A DNA stretch of 64,000 nucleotides from contig JAGWWS010000010.1 of assembly GCA_018970255.1 (NCBI GenBank), positions 1-64,000 of the forward strand, in the 5' to 3' direction. Made by a program: the position numbers and the translations under genes. Under the pieces are notes generated by a model, which saw nothing but the letters and a program-made list of their open reading frames with translations, had not been told where the DNA came from and ran no database searches. The stretch's first letter is position 1, and every line of letters begins with the position of its first letter. The DNA is from Verrucomicrobiota bacterium. Lineage in GTDB: Bacteria > Verrucomicrobiota > Verrucomicrobiia > Chthoniobacterales > Terrimicrobiaceae. Below, piece after piece: positions 44,070 to 53,306 of the stretch.

Positions 44070-44879
44070 CTAATCGATTTCGACTTGAGTAGCCTGTTGG
44101 TGCGCCCTGCGTGTTGTGCAGCACCCCCGTTTGGAAGATGCAACGAAATCAAAAATCTCCGTTGCTTCGGGCCCCCATGACTGGGTTCGCGCAATCGCCA
44201 GCGCCTCGCGGATGGGCTTTGTTCCTTGGAAAATCAAATGAAATGCCCTTTGCAATTCCGCTCGGGTCTCCGCGGAAAATCCACCGCGTCGAAGCCCAAC
44301 GACATTCAACCCGGAAAGCAGATTGTAGAGTTTCGCCATCGTGTAGGGCGGAATGTCTTTGTTGAAAGAAGCTCCACCGGAAACCATCGCCTTCTTCCCG
44401 ATCCGCATGAATTGATGGAACACAGAACCGCCCCCCAGAGTCACGCCATCCCCCACCTGCACGTATCCGGCAAGCAGGACATTATTTACAATCACGACTG
44501 AATCACCGACCTCGACATTGTGGGCGAGATGGCAACCCACCATCAAAAAACACCCGTTTCCGATTCGGGTAACTGTGCCTTCCTTGGTGCCACGATGGAT
44601 TGTGACGTATTCGCGGATGCGGTTGTTGTCACCGATGACGACGCCACTTTTGATTTCCGGATGGTGCGCGTAGTCCTGTGGCGCTCCTCCCACAATCGCT
44701 CCGTATCCAATCAAATTTCCGCTTCCGATTTTTGTCCCGTCCTCGATGACGGCCCTTGCTTGAATGGTGCAACCCCGACCAATCTCGACATCGCCGGAAA
44801 TGATCGCACCGGGACCGATTTCGACATCCTCTGCGATTCGGGCGTCGGGGGAAACGATGGCTGTGGGATGGATGTTCAT
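44070..44879 (-). CDS. lpxA: UDP-N-acetylglucosamine O-acyltransferase LpxA
   Basis: The 269-residue left-handed beta-helix starts MNIHPTAIVSPDARIAED and continues through hexapeptide repeats. It has the LpxA signatures GAPQDYAHHPE, NNRIREYVTIHRGT, CHLAHNVEVGDSVVIVNN and YTMAKLYNLLSGLNVVGLRR. It starts lipid A synthesis, so the organism has an LPS-type outer membrane. The C-terminal 15 residues (CCTTRRAHQQATQVEID region) look atypical. It overlaps the radC stop by 4 nt and is not with lpxD, fabZ or lpxB. Confidence 0.92.
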   Translation of the reverse strand: MNIHPTAIVSPDARIAEDVEIGPGAIISGDVEIGRGCTIQARAVIEDGTKIGSGNLIGYGAIVGGAPQDYAHHPEIKSGVVIGDNNRIREYVTIHRGTKEGTVTRIGNGCFLMVGCHLAHNVEVGDSVVIVNNVLLAGYVQVGDGVTLGGGSVFHQFMRIGKKAMVSGGASFNKDIPPYTMAKLYNLLSGLNVVGLRRGGFSAETRAELQRAFHLIFQGTKPIREALAIARTQSWGPEATEIFDFVASSKRGCCTTRRAHQQATQVEID

Positions 44880-45574
44880 AGGGCTCCGGCTTCGCGAAAA
44901 CTGAAATATGGTGTTCGGCCTCCGTCTGCCGATCCGAGGATAATGTGGTCGAGAAGATTGATCTGCAACAACCGCGCGGCATCCGCCAGTATGCGGGTGA
45001 CTCGGTAGTCCGCGGAACTCGGCGAGGGGTCGCCACTCGGGTGATTGTGAATCACCACGACCGCATAAGCGCTGTGAACGACCGCATGGCGAAAAATCTC
45101 GCGCGGGTGGGCCAGGCATTCGTTCACCGACCCCCTCGCGATTTCCTCTGCACGGAGAAGCCGGAGCTTTGCATCAAGCATCAAAACCCGGAGCGACTCC
45201 TGACGGAGCGCGAGCATCTCAGCGCCGAACGCATCAAAAACTCTCTGCGGCGTGTCCATGAGCGGTTGGATGGAGGCTCCGCGCGCCAAACGCCGCCCAA
45301 TCTCAAACGCGGCCGCCATTTCCAAGGATTTCGCCGGCCCGATTCCTTTCGACTTCCGCCGAATCTCGGAGGGAGTGCGCCGGGCAAGTTCCGTGAATCC
45401 CCCGCAATCGCGAAGAAGGTCGCCCGCGACTTGCAATGCGTCCCGACCGGGAACGCCTGTGCGAATAAAAATCGCCAAGAGTTCGGCGTCAGACAGTGCC
45501 GCAAATCCCAACCTCTCCGCCTTCTCGCGCGGACGCTCGGACGCCGGCATTTCCTGGAGGCGGGCGGATTGCAT
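44876..45574 (-). CDS. radC: RadC/JAB1-family DNA repair protein
   Basis: The 232-residue product has the helix-hairpin-helix N-terminal part (REKAERLGFAALSDAELLAIFIRTG; SKGIGPAKSLEMAAAFEIGRR). The JAMM metalloprotease-like domain contains VVIHNHPSGDPSPSSAD. The family's role in DNA repair is debated. ATG 45574 (MQSARLQEMPASERPREK) was chosen; ATG 45550 is possible. It starts 50 nt downstream of tRNA-Pro on the same strand and overlaps lpxA by 4 nt. Confidence 0.93.
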   Translation of the reverse strand: MQSARLQEMPASERPREKAERLGFAALSDAELLAIFIRTGVPGRDALQVAGDLLRDCGGFTELARRTPSEIRRKSKGIGPAKSLEMAAAFEIGRRLARGASIQPLMDTPQRVFDAFGAEMLALRQESLRVLMLDAKLRLLRAEEIARGSVNECLAHPREIFRHAVVHSAYAVVVIHNHPSGDPSPSSADYRVTRILADAARLLQINLLDHIILGSADGGRTPYFSFREAGAL

Positions 45575-45622
45575 GATGCGGGAGGTTAAAAAGACGTTAC
45601 TGCCGAATCCAGCAGAAGAAAA

Positions 45623-45697
<75 letters not shown>

Positions 45698-45744
45698 CTG
45701 GGAAGGAAACTGCCCCCACGCGGCGGGCGTTTCAATGAAAAGCT

Positions 45745-45981
45745 TCAAGAAAGGTCTTCTGCCGTAACGGTGCGCTGGGGGCGGGAGGCGAGGAGCTTGG
45801 CGTGTTCGACGACGGCTTCGGAGGATTCGTCGAAGCGGTAGCCGTGGCAGTTCGGGCAGGCGGGCGCTCGGAGCTTCACAATCGAATCGCAACCCTCGCA
45901 GATTTTGTATTCCTGCGGCGCGGCGATGATTTTTTCGGCGCGGGCTGCGCGTTCGGCGAGGTGGTTTTTTTCCGCGGACAT
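45745..45981 (-). CDS. Small zinc-ribbon protein
   Basis: The 78-residue product has two CxxC pairs, CEGC and CPNC, about 14 residues apart, forming a probable zinc ribbon. An N-terminal charged helix (NHLAERAARAEKIIAAPQEY) and an acidic tail flank it. I do not recognise a named family. It follows the Nif3 gene by 13 nt in the hemA-hemC-nif3 series. Such small zinc proteins may bind nucleic acid or another protein; nothing more can be said. Confidence 0.7.
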   Translation of the reverse strand: MSAEKNHLAERAARAEKIIAAPQEYKICEGCDSIVKLRAPACPNCHGYRFDESSEAVVEHAKLLASRPQRTVTAEDLS

Positions 45982-45994
45982 CGCTTGGTCCCTA

Positions 45995-46747
45995 TCAGAG
46001 CCCAGTGGGGTGGTCGATGAATTGCCACGGAAGCGCGAGTTTGCGGGCGAGCAGTTCCGCGAGCGCCTTCACCCCGAAGGTTTCGGTGGCGTAGTGGCCG
46101 GCGTAGAACAGGTTCACGCGGAGTTCCTCGGCGGCGGTGTAGGACCAATGCGGCCCCTCGCCCGTGACGAGGGTGTCGATGCCTTCGGCGGCGGCCCTTG
46201 CGATTTCGGCACCGGCTCCGCCGGTCACGATTCCGATCCGGCGGGCGAGCACGGGGCCGCCGGGGGCGAGGTGGACGGGACCGCCGACCGCCCGTTCGAT
46301 TTGGTCGCGCAGGACCTCGCGGCTGATTTCGGCTTCGAAACGCAGCCCGGCGGGTTGGCCGTGGATTTCGAGGAAGGGTTCGCCCCCGGCGAGTCCGATG
46401 GCGCCGGCGAGGAGCGCGTTGTTGCCGATTTGGGGGTGGACATCGAGCGGCAGGTGCGCGCTGTAAACCGCCATGTCGGCTTCGATGAGCTGGCGGATTT
46501 TCCGGTAGTTCGCGCCGGTGGCGCGCTGGGCGCCGTTCCAAAAGAGCCCGTGGTGCACGATGAGGAAATCCACGCCGGCCGATGCCGCTTCGCGGATGGT
46601 GGACTCGGTGGCGTCCACGGCGGCGCCGATGCGGGAAAGCCCGCCGGAATTTTCAAATTGGAGGCCGTTCAAGGCCTGCGGGTAGTCGCGGACCGAATCG
46701 ACCCGCAGGAAATCGTTGAGGTAGGCGACCGCTTCGTCGAGGTGCAT
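45995..46747 (-). CDS. Nif3-like dinuclear metal-center protein
   Basis: The 250-residue product has the Nif3/YbgI fold: ALNGLQFENSGGLSRIGAAVDAT, FLIVHHGLFWNGAQ and YSAHLPLDVHPQIGNNALLA. It closes with a metal-binding region YAGHYATETFGVKALAELL. Members form hexameric rings with two metals per subunit, and some act as GTP cyclohydrolase-like enzymes, but the function is not settled. It starts 3 nt after the hemC stop. Confidence 0.9.
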   Translation of the reverse strand: MHLDEAVAYLNDFLRVDSVRDYPQALNGLQFENSGGLSRIGAAVDATESTIREAASAGVDFLIVHHGLFWNGAQRATGANYRKIRQLIEADMAVYSAHLPLDVHPQIGNNALLAGAIGLAGGEPFLEIHGQPAGLRFEAEISREVLRDQIERAVGGPVHLAPGGPVLARRIGIVTGGAGAEIARAAAEGIDTLVTGEGPHWSYTAAEELRVNLFYAGHYATETFGVKALAELLARKLALPWQFIDHPTGL

Positions 46748-46750
46748 GGC

Positions 46751-47608
46751 TCAAGTATGCGGCGGGTGCGGTCCGCCCGCAATCCATCGGATGCCGGAAG
46801 GCTCGAACACCGCCGCGCGGATCTGGACTTTTCCATCCTCGAGGCGCGCCAACGCCCCGAGCGGCATTGCGCAGCCGCCGCCGAGGGATTTTAGGAGGGC
46901 GCGCTCGGCATCCACGCAAAGGCGGGTCGGTGCATGGTCGATTGCCGAGAGGAGCGCTAGCGTGGCGGCGTCATCGAACCGGCATTCAATGGCAATCGCG
47001 CCCTGACCCGGCGCGGGGAGCATTTCAGCGATGGCCGAAACTTCGATGCCGGGCGGGACGACGCTTTCGCCGAGCCGGACCAGCGCGGCGCGCGCCACCA
47101 CGAATGCGGCGAGCCCGGGCGTTCCGGCGAGTTTTTGAAAACGTGTTCCGATATTGCCCCGGATGTCGGCAATGCGGAGGTCGGGGCGCATGGCGAGGAG
47201 TTGGTTCGCCCGGCGCGGGCTGCATGTGGCCACCAGCGAACCTTGCGGCAAACCTTGCACGCCCCCGGGGTGTTTCGAAGCGAGGCAGTCCCCGGAGTCC
47301 GCCCGCTCAAGGACGGCGCCAATGACGAGGCCCGGCTGCGGTTCCACGGGAAGGTCCTTGAGGCTATGGACCGCGGCGTCGATTTCGCCGGAAAGCAAGG
47401 CGTGGCCGAGTTCCCCGGTGAAAAGCCCTTTTTCCAGGATGCCAGGCGTGGAGAGGCTCGTCTCTTGGTCCGCATCGCCGGCGGTGCGGATGGTTTTGAG
47501 CGAAACGCGGAGTCCCGGGTGGGCGGATTCGAGCCGGCCGGCCGCTTCGCGCGCTTGAACGAGGGCGAGGTCGCTGCCGCGGGTCCCAAGGGTGGCTTGC
47601 CTGCTCAC
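46751..47608 (-). CDS. hemC: Hydroxymethylbilane synthase (porphobilinogen deaminase)
   Basis: The 285-residue product starts at GTG 47608, overlapping the hemA stop by 4 nt (GTGA). Landmarks are LGTRGSDLALVQAREAAGRL, EKGLFTGELGHALLSGEIDAAVHSLKDLP, LVATCSPRRANQLL and DIRGNIGTRFQKL. SLGGGCAMPLGALA carries the cysteine that binds the dipyrromethane cofactor. It polymerises four porphobilinogens in heme synthesis. Confidence 0.95.
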   Translation of the reverse strand: MSRQATLGTRGSDLALVQAREAAGRLESAHPGLRVSLKTIRTAGDADQETSLSTPGILEKGLFTGELGHALLSGEIDAAVHSLKDLPVEPQPGLVIGAVLERADSGDCLASKHPGGVQGLPQGSLVATCSPRRANQLLAMRPDLRIADIRGNIGTRFQKLAGTPGLAAFVVARAALVRLGESVVPPGIEVSAIAEMLPAPGQGAIAIECRFDDAATLALLSAIDHAPTRLCVDAERALLKSLGGGCAMPLGALARLEDGKVQIRAAVFEPSGIRWIAGGPHPPHT

Positions 47609-48639
47609 GCGGGGACCGCCATGCGGCTGTCGAGGCGGGCAAGGAACGCCGCGACATGGCCCTCGATGATTTCCCCGCAACGCTGCATTTCGCTTTCGCG
47701 GATTTCCATCGAGGCGCGCGCCATGCGCTCCAGGGAATCGATGTCGCAAAGGTGGACATTCGGCAGCGAGGCCACTTCGGGGTCGATGTCGCGCGGGACC
47801 GCGAGGTCGATGAGGAACAATTGCCGGTTGCCGTTGGCGCGCAGGACGGTTGCGAGTTTTTCCCTCGTGACGACAGGGTGCGGGGCGGCGGTGGAACAGA
47901 CCATGATGTCCGCGCCGCCGAGGCTCGTTTGCCAATCTCCGAACCTCACAGCACGCCCGCCGATGCTGCGCGAAATCGCCTCGGCGCGTTCGAAGCCGCG
48001 GTTGGCGACGATCACGGTGGAAGCCCCCCGGGCGACCAGGCTGCGGGCGACAAGTTCCCCGGTCTCGCCGGCGCCAAGGACGACCACTTTGCGCCCCTCG
48101 AGCCCCTCGAAAAGTTTGCACGCGAGGTCGACGGCAACCGAACCGACCGAAGCATGCCCGCGGGCGATTCCTGTTCTTGTGCGGACATCCTTGGCTGCTC
48201 GGAATGCCGATTGGAAAAGGGCGTGGACCGCGCTGTCGGCCGCACGGCAATCGACCGAAGCCGCGTAGGATTGCTTGAGCTGCCCGAGGATTTCCGTTTC
48301 CCCGGGGACCATCGATTCCAGCCCGCAGGCGACGCGGAAAAGGTGGCGCGCGGTTTCGGCCGCCGTGTCGGCTACAAAGGGAATTTCCAAACCTCCGGAA
48401 ATTTCCCGCAAGAGCGAGAGGACCGGCTCCAAGGGCGCGGGGCCGGACGCGTAGATTTCCACGCGGTTGCAGGTGGAGACAGTCACCGCACCTTCCACGC
48501 CGCCGGACCGGAGCAACCCGCCGAGCAACTCGGGGACGCGGTGGGCGGAAATGGCAAACCGTTCGCGCACCTCGACAGGGGCGAGGCGGTGGTTGATTCC
48601 CGCGCAGATGGGCGTGGCGGCAGGGTCGTGGTTTGTCAT
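47605..48639 (-). CDS. hemA: Glutamyl-tRNA reductase
   Basis: The 344-residue product has the catalytic domain with the active cysteine C57 (VSTCNRVEIY) and GLESMVPGETEILGQLKQSY. The NADPH domain contains VVLGAGETGELVARSLVARG. It reduces Glu-tRNA to glutamate-1-semialdehyde, the first committed step of C5 tetrapyrrole synthesis. At 344 residues it is shorter than the usual 400-430, because the C-terminal dimerisation helix region is reduced. It heads hemA-hemC-nif3; hemB is separate at 59897-60892. Confidence 0.93.
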   Translation of the reverse strand: MTNHDPAATPICAGINHRLAPVEVRERFAISAHRVPELLGGLLRSGGVEGAVTVSTCNRVEIYASGPAPLEPVLSLLREISGGLEIPFVADTAAETARHLFRVACGLESMVPGETEILGQLKQSYAASVDCRAADSAVHALFQSAFRAAKDVRTRTGIARGHASVGSVAVDLACKLFEGLEGRKVVVLGAGETGELVARSLVARGASTVIVANRGFERAEAISRSIGGRAVRFGDWQTSLGGADIMVCSTAAPHPVVTREKLATVLRANGNRQLFLIDLAVPRDIDPEVASLPNVHLCDIDSLERMARASMEIRESEMQRCGEIIEGHVAAFLARLDSRMAVPA

Positions 48640-48699
48640 CCGTCGTCCGTGACTCTCGCAACGGCACGCCGGTTTTTCAATTCCACACTCGGGGCATGC

Positions 48700-49857
48700 T
48701 CAGCGCACCTCGACCGGCGTGCCTTTGCGGACGAGTTGGCAGAGCAGGAACGCGTCCCAATTTGCCAAACGGATGCAGCCGCTGCTTTCGTTCCGGCCGA
48801 TGCGGTCGGGCGAATTCGTCCCGTGCATGCCGAGGCTCGGGCGGTTGATGCCCATCCAAACGATGCCGACGGGGCTGTTCGGCCCTGGCGGGAGAAGGTG
48901 TGCGTTTTCGCTGCGCACGCCGGTCTCGAGGACCGACTTGTCCCACCGGAAGTGCGGCATGAGAACATTGCTCGTGATCTTCCAGGTGCCGGGCGGGACC
49001 GGAAATTTCGAGGACCCCGGCGTGCACGGGAAGCAGGCGACGATGCGGTCGCCCTCGTAGACTTCCACCATCCGCTCTTTGCGCAAAAGCACGACGCGGC
49101 GGTCCACCACGGGAACCGGCGTGGGTTCGGCAGCCACAGGCGGCGGGGTTGGAACTGGCGTCGGTTGCGGTTCGGGCGTTTCCCCGGACAACGAAACAGG
49201 GGCATTCAAATCGAACGGCTGCGGCGGGGGCGGACCGGTAGGGATGCGCTGGACCGGTTGCTCGAGTGGAGGCGGCTGTGCGGCGGGAGCAGGTTTCTTT
49301 GCGGCTTCGTTCCGGGATTTTTCGAGCGCCTTCACATCGGCCATGCGGAACTCCTGCACATCGGGAACGCGCAGGGTGGTGCCGACCACCGGTTGCGCGA
49401 TATCCGGATTGAGCTCGATGAGGAAATTCCGGTCGCAATGGAACCTCTCCGCAACCGCCTCCCAAAGGTCGCCGTATTTCAGCGACTTGAATTTCGCCTG
49501 CTTCTCCGGGTCGGTGGAGACGGGACCGACCCAGGCAGCGTCCTCCTCCGTGACCGTATGCCCGCGATACGGATGGGCGATGGAAGAGGCATCGACAACC
49601 GAGCCGCGCGGCAAGCCATTGGCATCACACCATCGGTCCGCAGCGCGCTGGGTGAATTCGCCGCCGAGCCCATCGATTTTCCCCGGACGGAAACCCGCCC
49701 GGTCAAGGAAGACCTGCACCTTGGCCAGCGCGAGGCGCTCCTCCGAATCGGGCGGCGGCTTCGGGATTTTCGCCGCGGGCGCCTCGGCCGGTGCGGCAAT
49801 ACCATTTCCGGCAAATGCGAGGATGCAGATTGCGGCGGCGAGTGCGGCGGGCGGCAT
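48700..49857 (-). CDS. Periplasmic L,D-transpeptidase (YkuD) with peptidoglycan-binding and LysM-like parts
   Basis: The 385-residue product has a signal peptide ([19 protein letters not shown]). A putative peptidoglycan-binding region (about 45-75) is followed by a LysM-like segment ([26 protein letters not shown]), a proline-rich linker (about 215-265) and a YkuD catalytic domain. The active site is [20 protein letters not shown], with the nucleophilic Cys. It makes 3-3 peptidoglycan cross-links or attaches proteins. The stop lies 60 nt before hemA on the same strand. ATG 49857 was chosen for the signal peptide. Confidence 0.87.
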   Translation of the reverse strand: MPPAALAAAICILAFAGNGIAAPAEAPAAKIPKPPPDSEERLALAKVQVFLDRAGFRPGKIDGLGGEFTQRAADRWCDANGLPRGSVVDASSIAHPYRGHTVTEEDAAWVGPVSTDPEKQAKFKSLKYGDLWEAVAERFHCDRNFLIELNPDIAQPVVGTTLRVPDVQEFRMADVKALEKSRNEAAKKPAPAAQPPPLEQPVQRIPTGPPPPQPFDLNAPVSLSGETPEPQPTPVPTPPPVAAEPTPVPVVDRRVVLLRKERMVEVYEGDRIVACFPCTPGSSKFPVPPGTWKITSNVLMPHFRWDKSVLETGVRSENAHLLPPGPNSPVGIVWMGINRPSLGMHGTNSPDRIGRNESSGCIRLANWDAFLLCQLVRKGTPVEVR

Positions 49858-49922
49858 TCCGGAAGGCAACCAAAGCCCACCCCCGGTCCACAAGGGAAAC
49901 CCGCCCGGGCTTTTCCGCGCGT

Positions 49923-49950
49923 TTGACTTGGGGTTGCGGGGATTTAAAGT
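49923..49950 (+). promoter_or_regulatory. Candidate sigma-70 promoter of the phosphatase-GlyA gene
   Basis: TTGACT (49923-49928) and TAAAGT (49945-49950) are separated by 16 nt in the divergent gap between the transpeptidase and the phosphatase-GlyA genes. The -10 is only 10 nt from ATG 49961, so the 5' leader would be very short. Match to consensus is moderate. Confidence 0.35.
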
Positions 49951-49960
49951 GCGCGGACCG

Positions 49961-51685
49961 ATGAGCCACGCCGATGCCCGCCACGTCCTGTTTGTCTGCA
50001 CGGGCAATGTTTGCCGGAGCCCGATGGCCGAGGTGCTGTTCCGGAAAATGTCAGCCGGACTCGCGGGCGTGACCGCCGAGTCCGCCGGGTTGAGCGCCGC
50101 CGACGGGCAACCCGCCAGCCGCGACGCCGTCGATGTCCTCGCTGCCGACGGGGTGGACCTCGGGAAATTCCGCAGCCAACCGGTCACCGAGGGCTTGCTC
50201 GAAAAGGCCACCGATATTTTCGTGATGACCGACGACCACCGCCGGTTGCTCGACCTGTTTTTCCCCGAACACATCCACAAGGTGCGGTTGCTCCGTTTCG
50301 GGGAACCCGGCTCTCCCGATGTGCCGGACCCGATCGGCCGCGGCCGCGCCGTTTACGCGGAGTGCAAGCGCAGCATCGAGCGCGCGATGCCCTCCGTCCT
50401 CCAAGCACTCAAACAGCCCAAAATGACATCCACCACGCCATCCCAACCCCAGCTCGCCGCACTCGCCGCTGCCGACCCGGAAGTCGCCGCCGCCATCGAA
50501 AAGGAACAGCGCCGCCAGTTCGAGCACATCGAATTGATCGCCTCGGAAAACTTCACCAGCCGCGCCGTCATGGAAGCGCAGGGCTCGTGCCTGACCAACA
50601 AATACGCCGAGGGCTACCCCGGCCGCCGCTGGTATGGCGGTTGCGAGTTTGTGGACATCGTGGAAACGCTCGCCATCGAGCGCGCGAAGCGGCTCTTCGG
50701 CGCCGAGCACGCGAATGTCCAGCCGCACAGCGGCAGCCAGGCGAACATGGCGGTCTACTTCAGCACGCTCGCACCGGGCGACCGCATCCTGACCATGGAC
50801 CTCGCCCACGGGGGGCACCTCACCCACGGCCACAAGGCGAATTTCTCCGGCAAACTCTACGAGGTGCACCACTATGGCGTCAGCCGCGAGACCGAAACCA
50901 TCGACTACGCCGAACTCGCCCGGCAGGCGGAAACGGTGCGGCCGAAAATGATCACGGCCGGCGCCTCCGCCTACCCGCGCACGATCGACTTCGCCCGCAT
51001 GCGCGAGATCGCCGATTCCGTGGGGGCGCTGCTCTTCGTCGACATGGCGCACATCTCCGGGCTCGTGGCCGGCGGTGCACACCCCTCGCCCTTCCCCCAT
51101 GCGGATTTCGTCACCACCACCACACACAAAAGCCTGCGCGGGCCGCGCGCCGGCATCGTCATGTGCAAGGCGGAATACGCGAAAAAAATCGATGCCCAGA
51201 CATTCCCCGGCGTCCAGGGCGGTCCGCTCATGCATGTCATCGCGGCAAAGGCGGTGTGTTTCCGGGAAGCGCTGCAGCCGGAATTCAAGGACTACGCGCG
51301 CCAAGTGGTGAGCAACGCCAAGGCGCTGGCGGCGCGCCTCGCGAAACTCGGGCACCGCATCGTATCGGGCGGCACCGACAACCATGTCCTGCTCGTCGAC
51401 CTGCGCCCCGCCGGCCTGACCGGCGCCGAGGCTTCCGAGGTCCTCGACAAGGCTGCGATCACGGTCAACAAAAACGCCATCCCGTTCGACACCGAATCGA
51501 TCATGAAAACCGGCGGCATCCGCATCGGAACGCCCGCCATGACCACGCGCGGGCTCAAGGAGGACGACATGATGCAGGTGGCCGACTTCATCGATTCCGC
51601 GCTCAAGAAACGCCATGACGCCGGGGCCCTTGCGGCCTTGAGGCGCGAGGTGGTTTCGTTCACCGCGCGGTTCCCGCTCCCCTAG
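49961..51685 (+). CDS. glyA: Fusion of low-molecular-weight protein phosphatase and serine hydroxymethyltransferase
   Basis: A single uninterrupted frame encodes 574 residues. Residues 1-150 are an LMW protein-tyrosine-phosphatase: CTGNVCRS with nucleophile C13 and R19, and the acid loop VPDPIG. Residues 155-574 are a complete Gly[31 protein letters not shown] and PLP lysine K390 in [10 protein letters not shown]. GlyA interconverts serine and glycine with tetrahydrofolate. No stop separates the two parts, so the phosphatase must be translated into GlyA. An internal ATG at 50423 could also give free GlyA, but no clear ribosome site precedes it. The two enzymes have no obvious shared pathway. 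Confidence 0.88.
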   Translation: MSHADARHVLFVCTGNVCRSPMAEVLFRKMSAGLAGVTAESAGLSAADGQPASRDAVDVLAADGVDLGKFRSQPVTEGLLEKATDIFVMTDDHRRLLDLFFPEHIHKVRLLRFGEPGSPDVPDPIGRGRAVYAECKRSIERAMPSVLQALKQPKMTSTTPSQPQLAALAAADPEVAAAIEKEQRRQFEHIELIASENFTSRAVMEAQGSCLTNKYAEGYPGRRWYGGCEFVDIVETLAIERAKRLFGAEHANVQPHSGSQANMAVYFSTLAPGDRILTMDLAHGGHLTHGHKANFSGKLYEVHHYGVSRETETIDYAELARQAETVRPKMITAGASAYPRTIDFARMREIADSVGALLFVDMAHISGLVAGGAHPSPFPHADFVTTTTHKSLRGPRAGIVMCKAEYAKKIDAQTFPGVQGGPLMHVIAAKAVCFREALQPEFKDYARQVVSNAKALAARLAKLGHRIVSGGTDNHVLLVDLRPAGLTGAEASEVLDKAAITVNKNAIPFDTESIMKTGGIRIGTPAMTTRGLKEDDMMQVADFIDSALKKRHDAGALAALRREVVSFTARFPLP

Positions 51686-51692
51686 GCGGGGC

Positions 51693-52226
51693 CTACCCGC
51701 GGCCGCGGAAGCGCATCGCCTGGTCGAGAAGCCGCTTCGCGACATCCTCGAGGTTGACCTCGGAGGTGTCGATGCGCAGGTCGGCCGCGGCCTCGTAAAC
51801 CGGCCGGCGTTGCTCCAACAACGAATCAAACGACGACCGCGGGTTCTCCGTTTGCAACAACGGCCGCCGCCCACTCCGCATCGCCCGCTCGAAAAGGATT
51901 TCAGGGTCGGAATCGATCCAAATGACCGGTCCGATTTTTTTGAGCGCCTCGCGGTTTTCCGGCCGGAGCACCGCACCGCCGCCGGTGGAGAGCACGATGC
52001 CCGCCACGCCGACGAGCCCTTCGATCACCTCCGATTCGATTCGGCGGAAAGCCTCCTCGCCGTCCTTCGCGAAAATTTCGGGGATTCCCCTCCCCGCGCG
52101 CGACGCGGCAAGTTCGTCGGTATCGACAAAACGGTGGCCGGTCAACGCAGCAAGGCGCCGGCCGGCGGTGGATTTCCCGCAGCCCATGAATCCGATCAGG
52201 ACGAAATTCGGCAGCATGCCCGGCAT
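51693..52226 (-). CDS. aroK: Shikimate kinase
   Basis: The 177-residue product has Walker A GFMGCGKSTAGRRLA, the shikimate-binding FVDTDELAASRAGRGIPEIF and TGGGAVLRPENR, and the lid RSGRRPLLQ. It phosphorylates shikimate in aromatic amino-acid synthesis. ATG 52226 gives three residues before an alternative ATG at 52217; the choice does not affect the fold. It converges on glyA (7-nt gap) and is divergent from the cyclic-nucleotide-binding gene. Confidence 0.93.
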   Translation of the reverse strand: MPGMLPNFVLIGFMGCGKSTAGRRLAALTGHRFVDTDELAASRAGRGIPEIFAKDGEEAFRRIESEVIEGLVGVAGIVLSTGGGAVLRPENREALKKIGPVIWIDSDPEILFERAMRSGRRPLLQTENPRSSFDSLLEQRRPVYEAAADLRIDTSEVNLEDVAKRLLDQAMRFRGRG

Positions 52227-52317
52227 CCTTCCACAGCCTGCGGGCGGCTGGAACCCTTTTGAGGTTTGGTTTCAATAAATCGTTGCACGGGCGGGGGTGG
52301 TGTGGTTTACGGAACCC

Positions 52318-52821
52318 ATGCCCATCGATTCGCCCCGCCTCCCGGCAGCCGGCTTGGTCTCAAGCCTCGAAGAGGAAGACCGCGATACGCTCAGCAGCTA
52401 CGGCAGCTTCCACCACGCCCGGAAGGGATTCACCCTGATCGAGCAGGGGCGCCCCCACGGGAAACTCTTTTTTGTGGTCGATGGATTGTTCCACGCGCGC
52501 CGCGTCGATGCCGGGAACGACATCCTCCTCGGCCGCATCCAACCCGGCGAATGGGTCGGCGAAGTGGACCTCTTCGACCCGAGCGAGGCGGTTTGCAATG
52601 TCGTCGCGATGGAGCCTTCGCAATACTGGGTCATCACGCGCGACAACCTCGAGGAATACATCAACAACTACCCCTCGCCCGGCATCATGCTGATGATCGG
52701 CCTCGCGGGCATCCTCGGGCGCCGCATCCGCGACCTCACCCGGAAAATTTCCGAGCAAACGGAACTCTCGAACCTTCGGATGTCGTTGTTCGACCCGATG
52801 GAACCGCCCCCGGCGGGCTGA
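52318..52821 (+). CDS. Stand-alone cyclic-nucleotide-binding domain protein
   Basis: The 167-residue product is a single cNMP-binding-domain-like fold: KGFTLIEQGRPHGKLFFVVDG, LLGRIQPGEWVGEVDLF and SQYWVITRDNLEEYINNYP, then a C-terminal helix. The phosphate-binding cassette appears as the GEVDLFDPSEAV stretch, which lacks the usual arginine, so cAMP binding is uncertain. No helix-turn-helix follows, so unlike Crp it is not an obvious DNA-binding regulator. It could be an adaptor for the cAMP predicted from the cyclase at 17643-18737 (inference). Confidence 0.75.
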   Translation: MPIDSPRLPAAGLVSSLEEEDRDTLSSYGSFHHARKGFTLIEQGRPHGKLFFVVDGLFHARRVDAGNDILLGRIQPGEWVGEVDLFDPSEAVCNVVAMEPSQYWVITRDNLEEYINNYPSPGIMLMIGLAGILGRRIRDLTRKISEQTELSNLRMSLFDPMEPPPAG

Positions 52822-52832
52822 TTCCCGCCGAT

Positions 52833-53306
52833 TCAGCGGATGCGGTAGGGACCGTCGCCGACGCTGAGGACTTCAATGCGCACTTGGGTAAGCCCCTTGT
52901 GGTGGAAGCCCAGGTCGTGCGCCACCGGTTCGGTCACATCAAGGATCCGCCCGTGGATGAAGGGTCCGCGGTCATTGACGCGGACGGTGGCCGTTCGCCC
53001 GTTCTCAAGGTTCGTCACCCGGATTTTGCAAGGGATCGGGAGCGTCTTGTGGGCGGCGGCGCGCGTCCACGGGTAGAGTTTTTCGCCGATCGCGGTTTTT
53101 CCCGGGAAGACGAGGAAATGTTCCGCGTAGTGCGAGGCGATTCCGGTCTCGGTATGCCCGACCGCCTCGCGCGGTTGCATCGGGTGGTAGCGCACGCCGC
53201 GGATGGTATAGGGCTTCGCCTTGTAGCCGGGGTAATTCGGCGCCATGCACCCCGCCAGCGGACTGCAGAGCAAGGCGGCAAGCAAAAGGCGGGCAAGCAA
53301 CTTCAT
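52833..53306 (-). CDS. rlpA: RlpA-like septal-ring lipoprotein (DPBB domain)
   Basis: The 157-residue product has a lipoprotein signal with lipobox LAGC (Cys20). A double-psi beta-barrel follows: TGIASHYAEHFLVFPGKTAIGEKLYPW, AAHKTLPIPCKIRVTNLENGRTATVRVNDRGPF and RILDVTEPVAHDLGF. RlpA proteins cleave or bind denuded peptidoglycan at division sites; a SPOR domain is absent. ATG 53306 overlaps the recO stop by 4 nt. Confidence 0.87.
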   Translation of the reverse strand: MKLLARLLLAALLCSPLAGCMAPNYPGYKAKPYTIRGVRYHPMQPREAVGHTETGIASHYAEHFLVFPGKTAIGEKLYPWTRAAAHKTLPIPCKIRVTNLENGRTATVRVNDRGPFIHGRILDVTEPVAHDLGFHHKGLTQVRIEVLSVGDGPYRIR

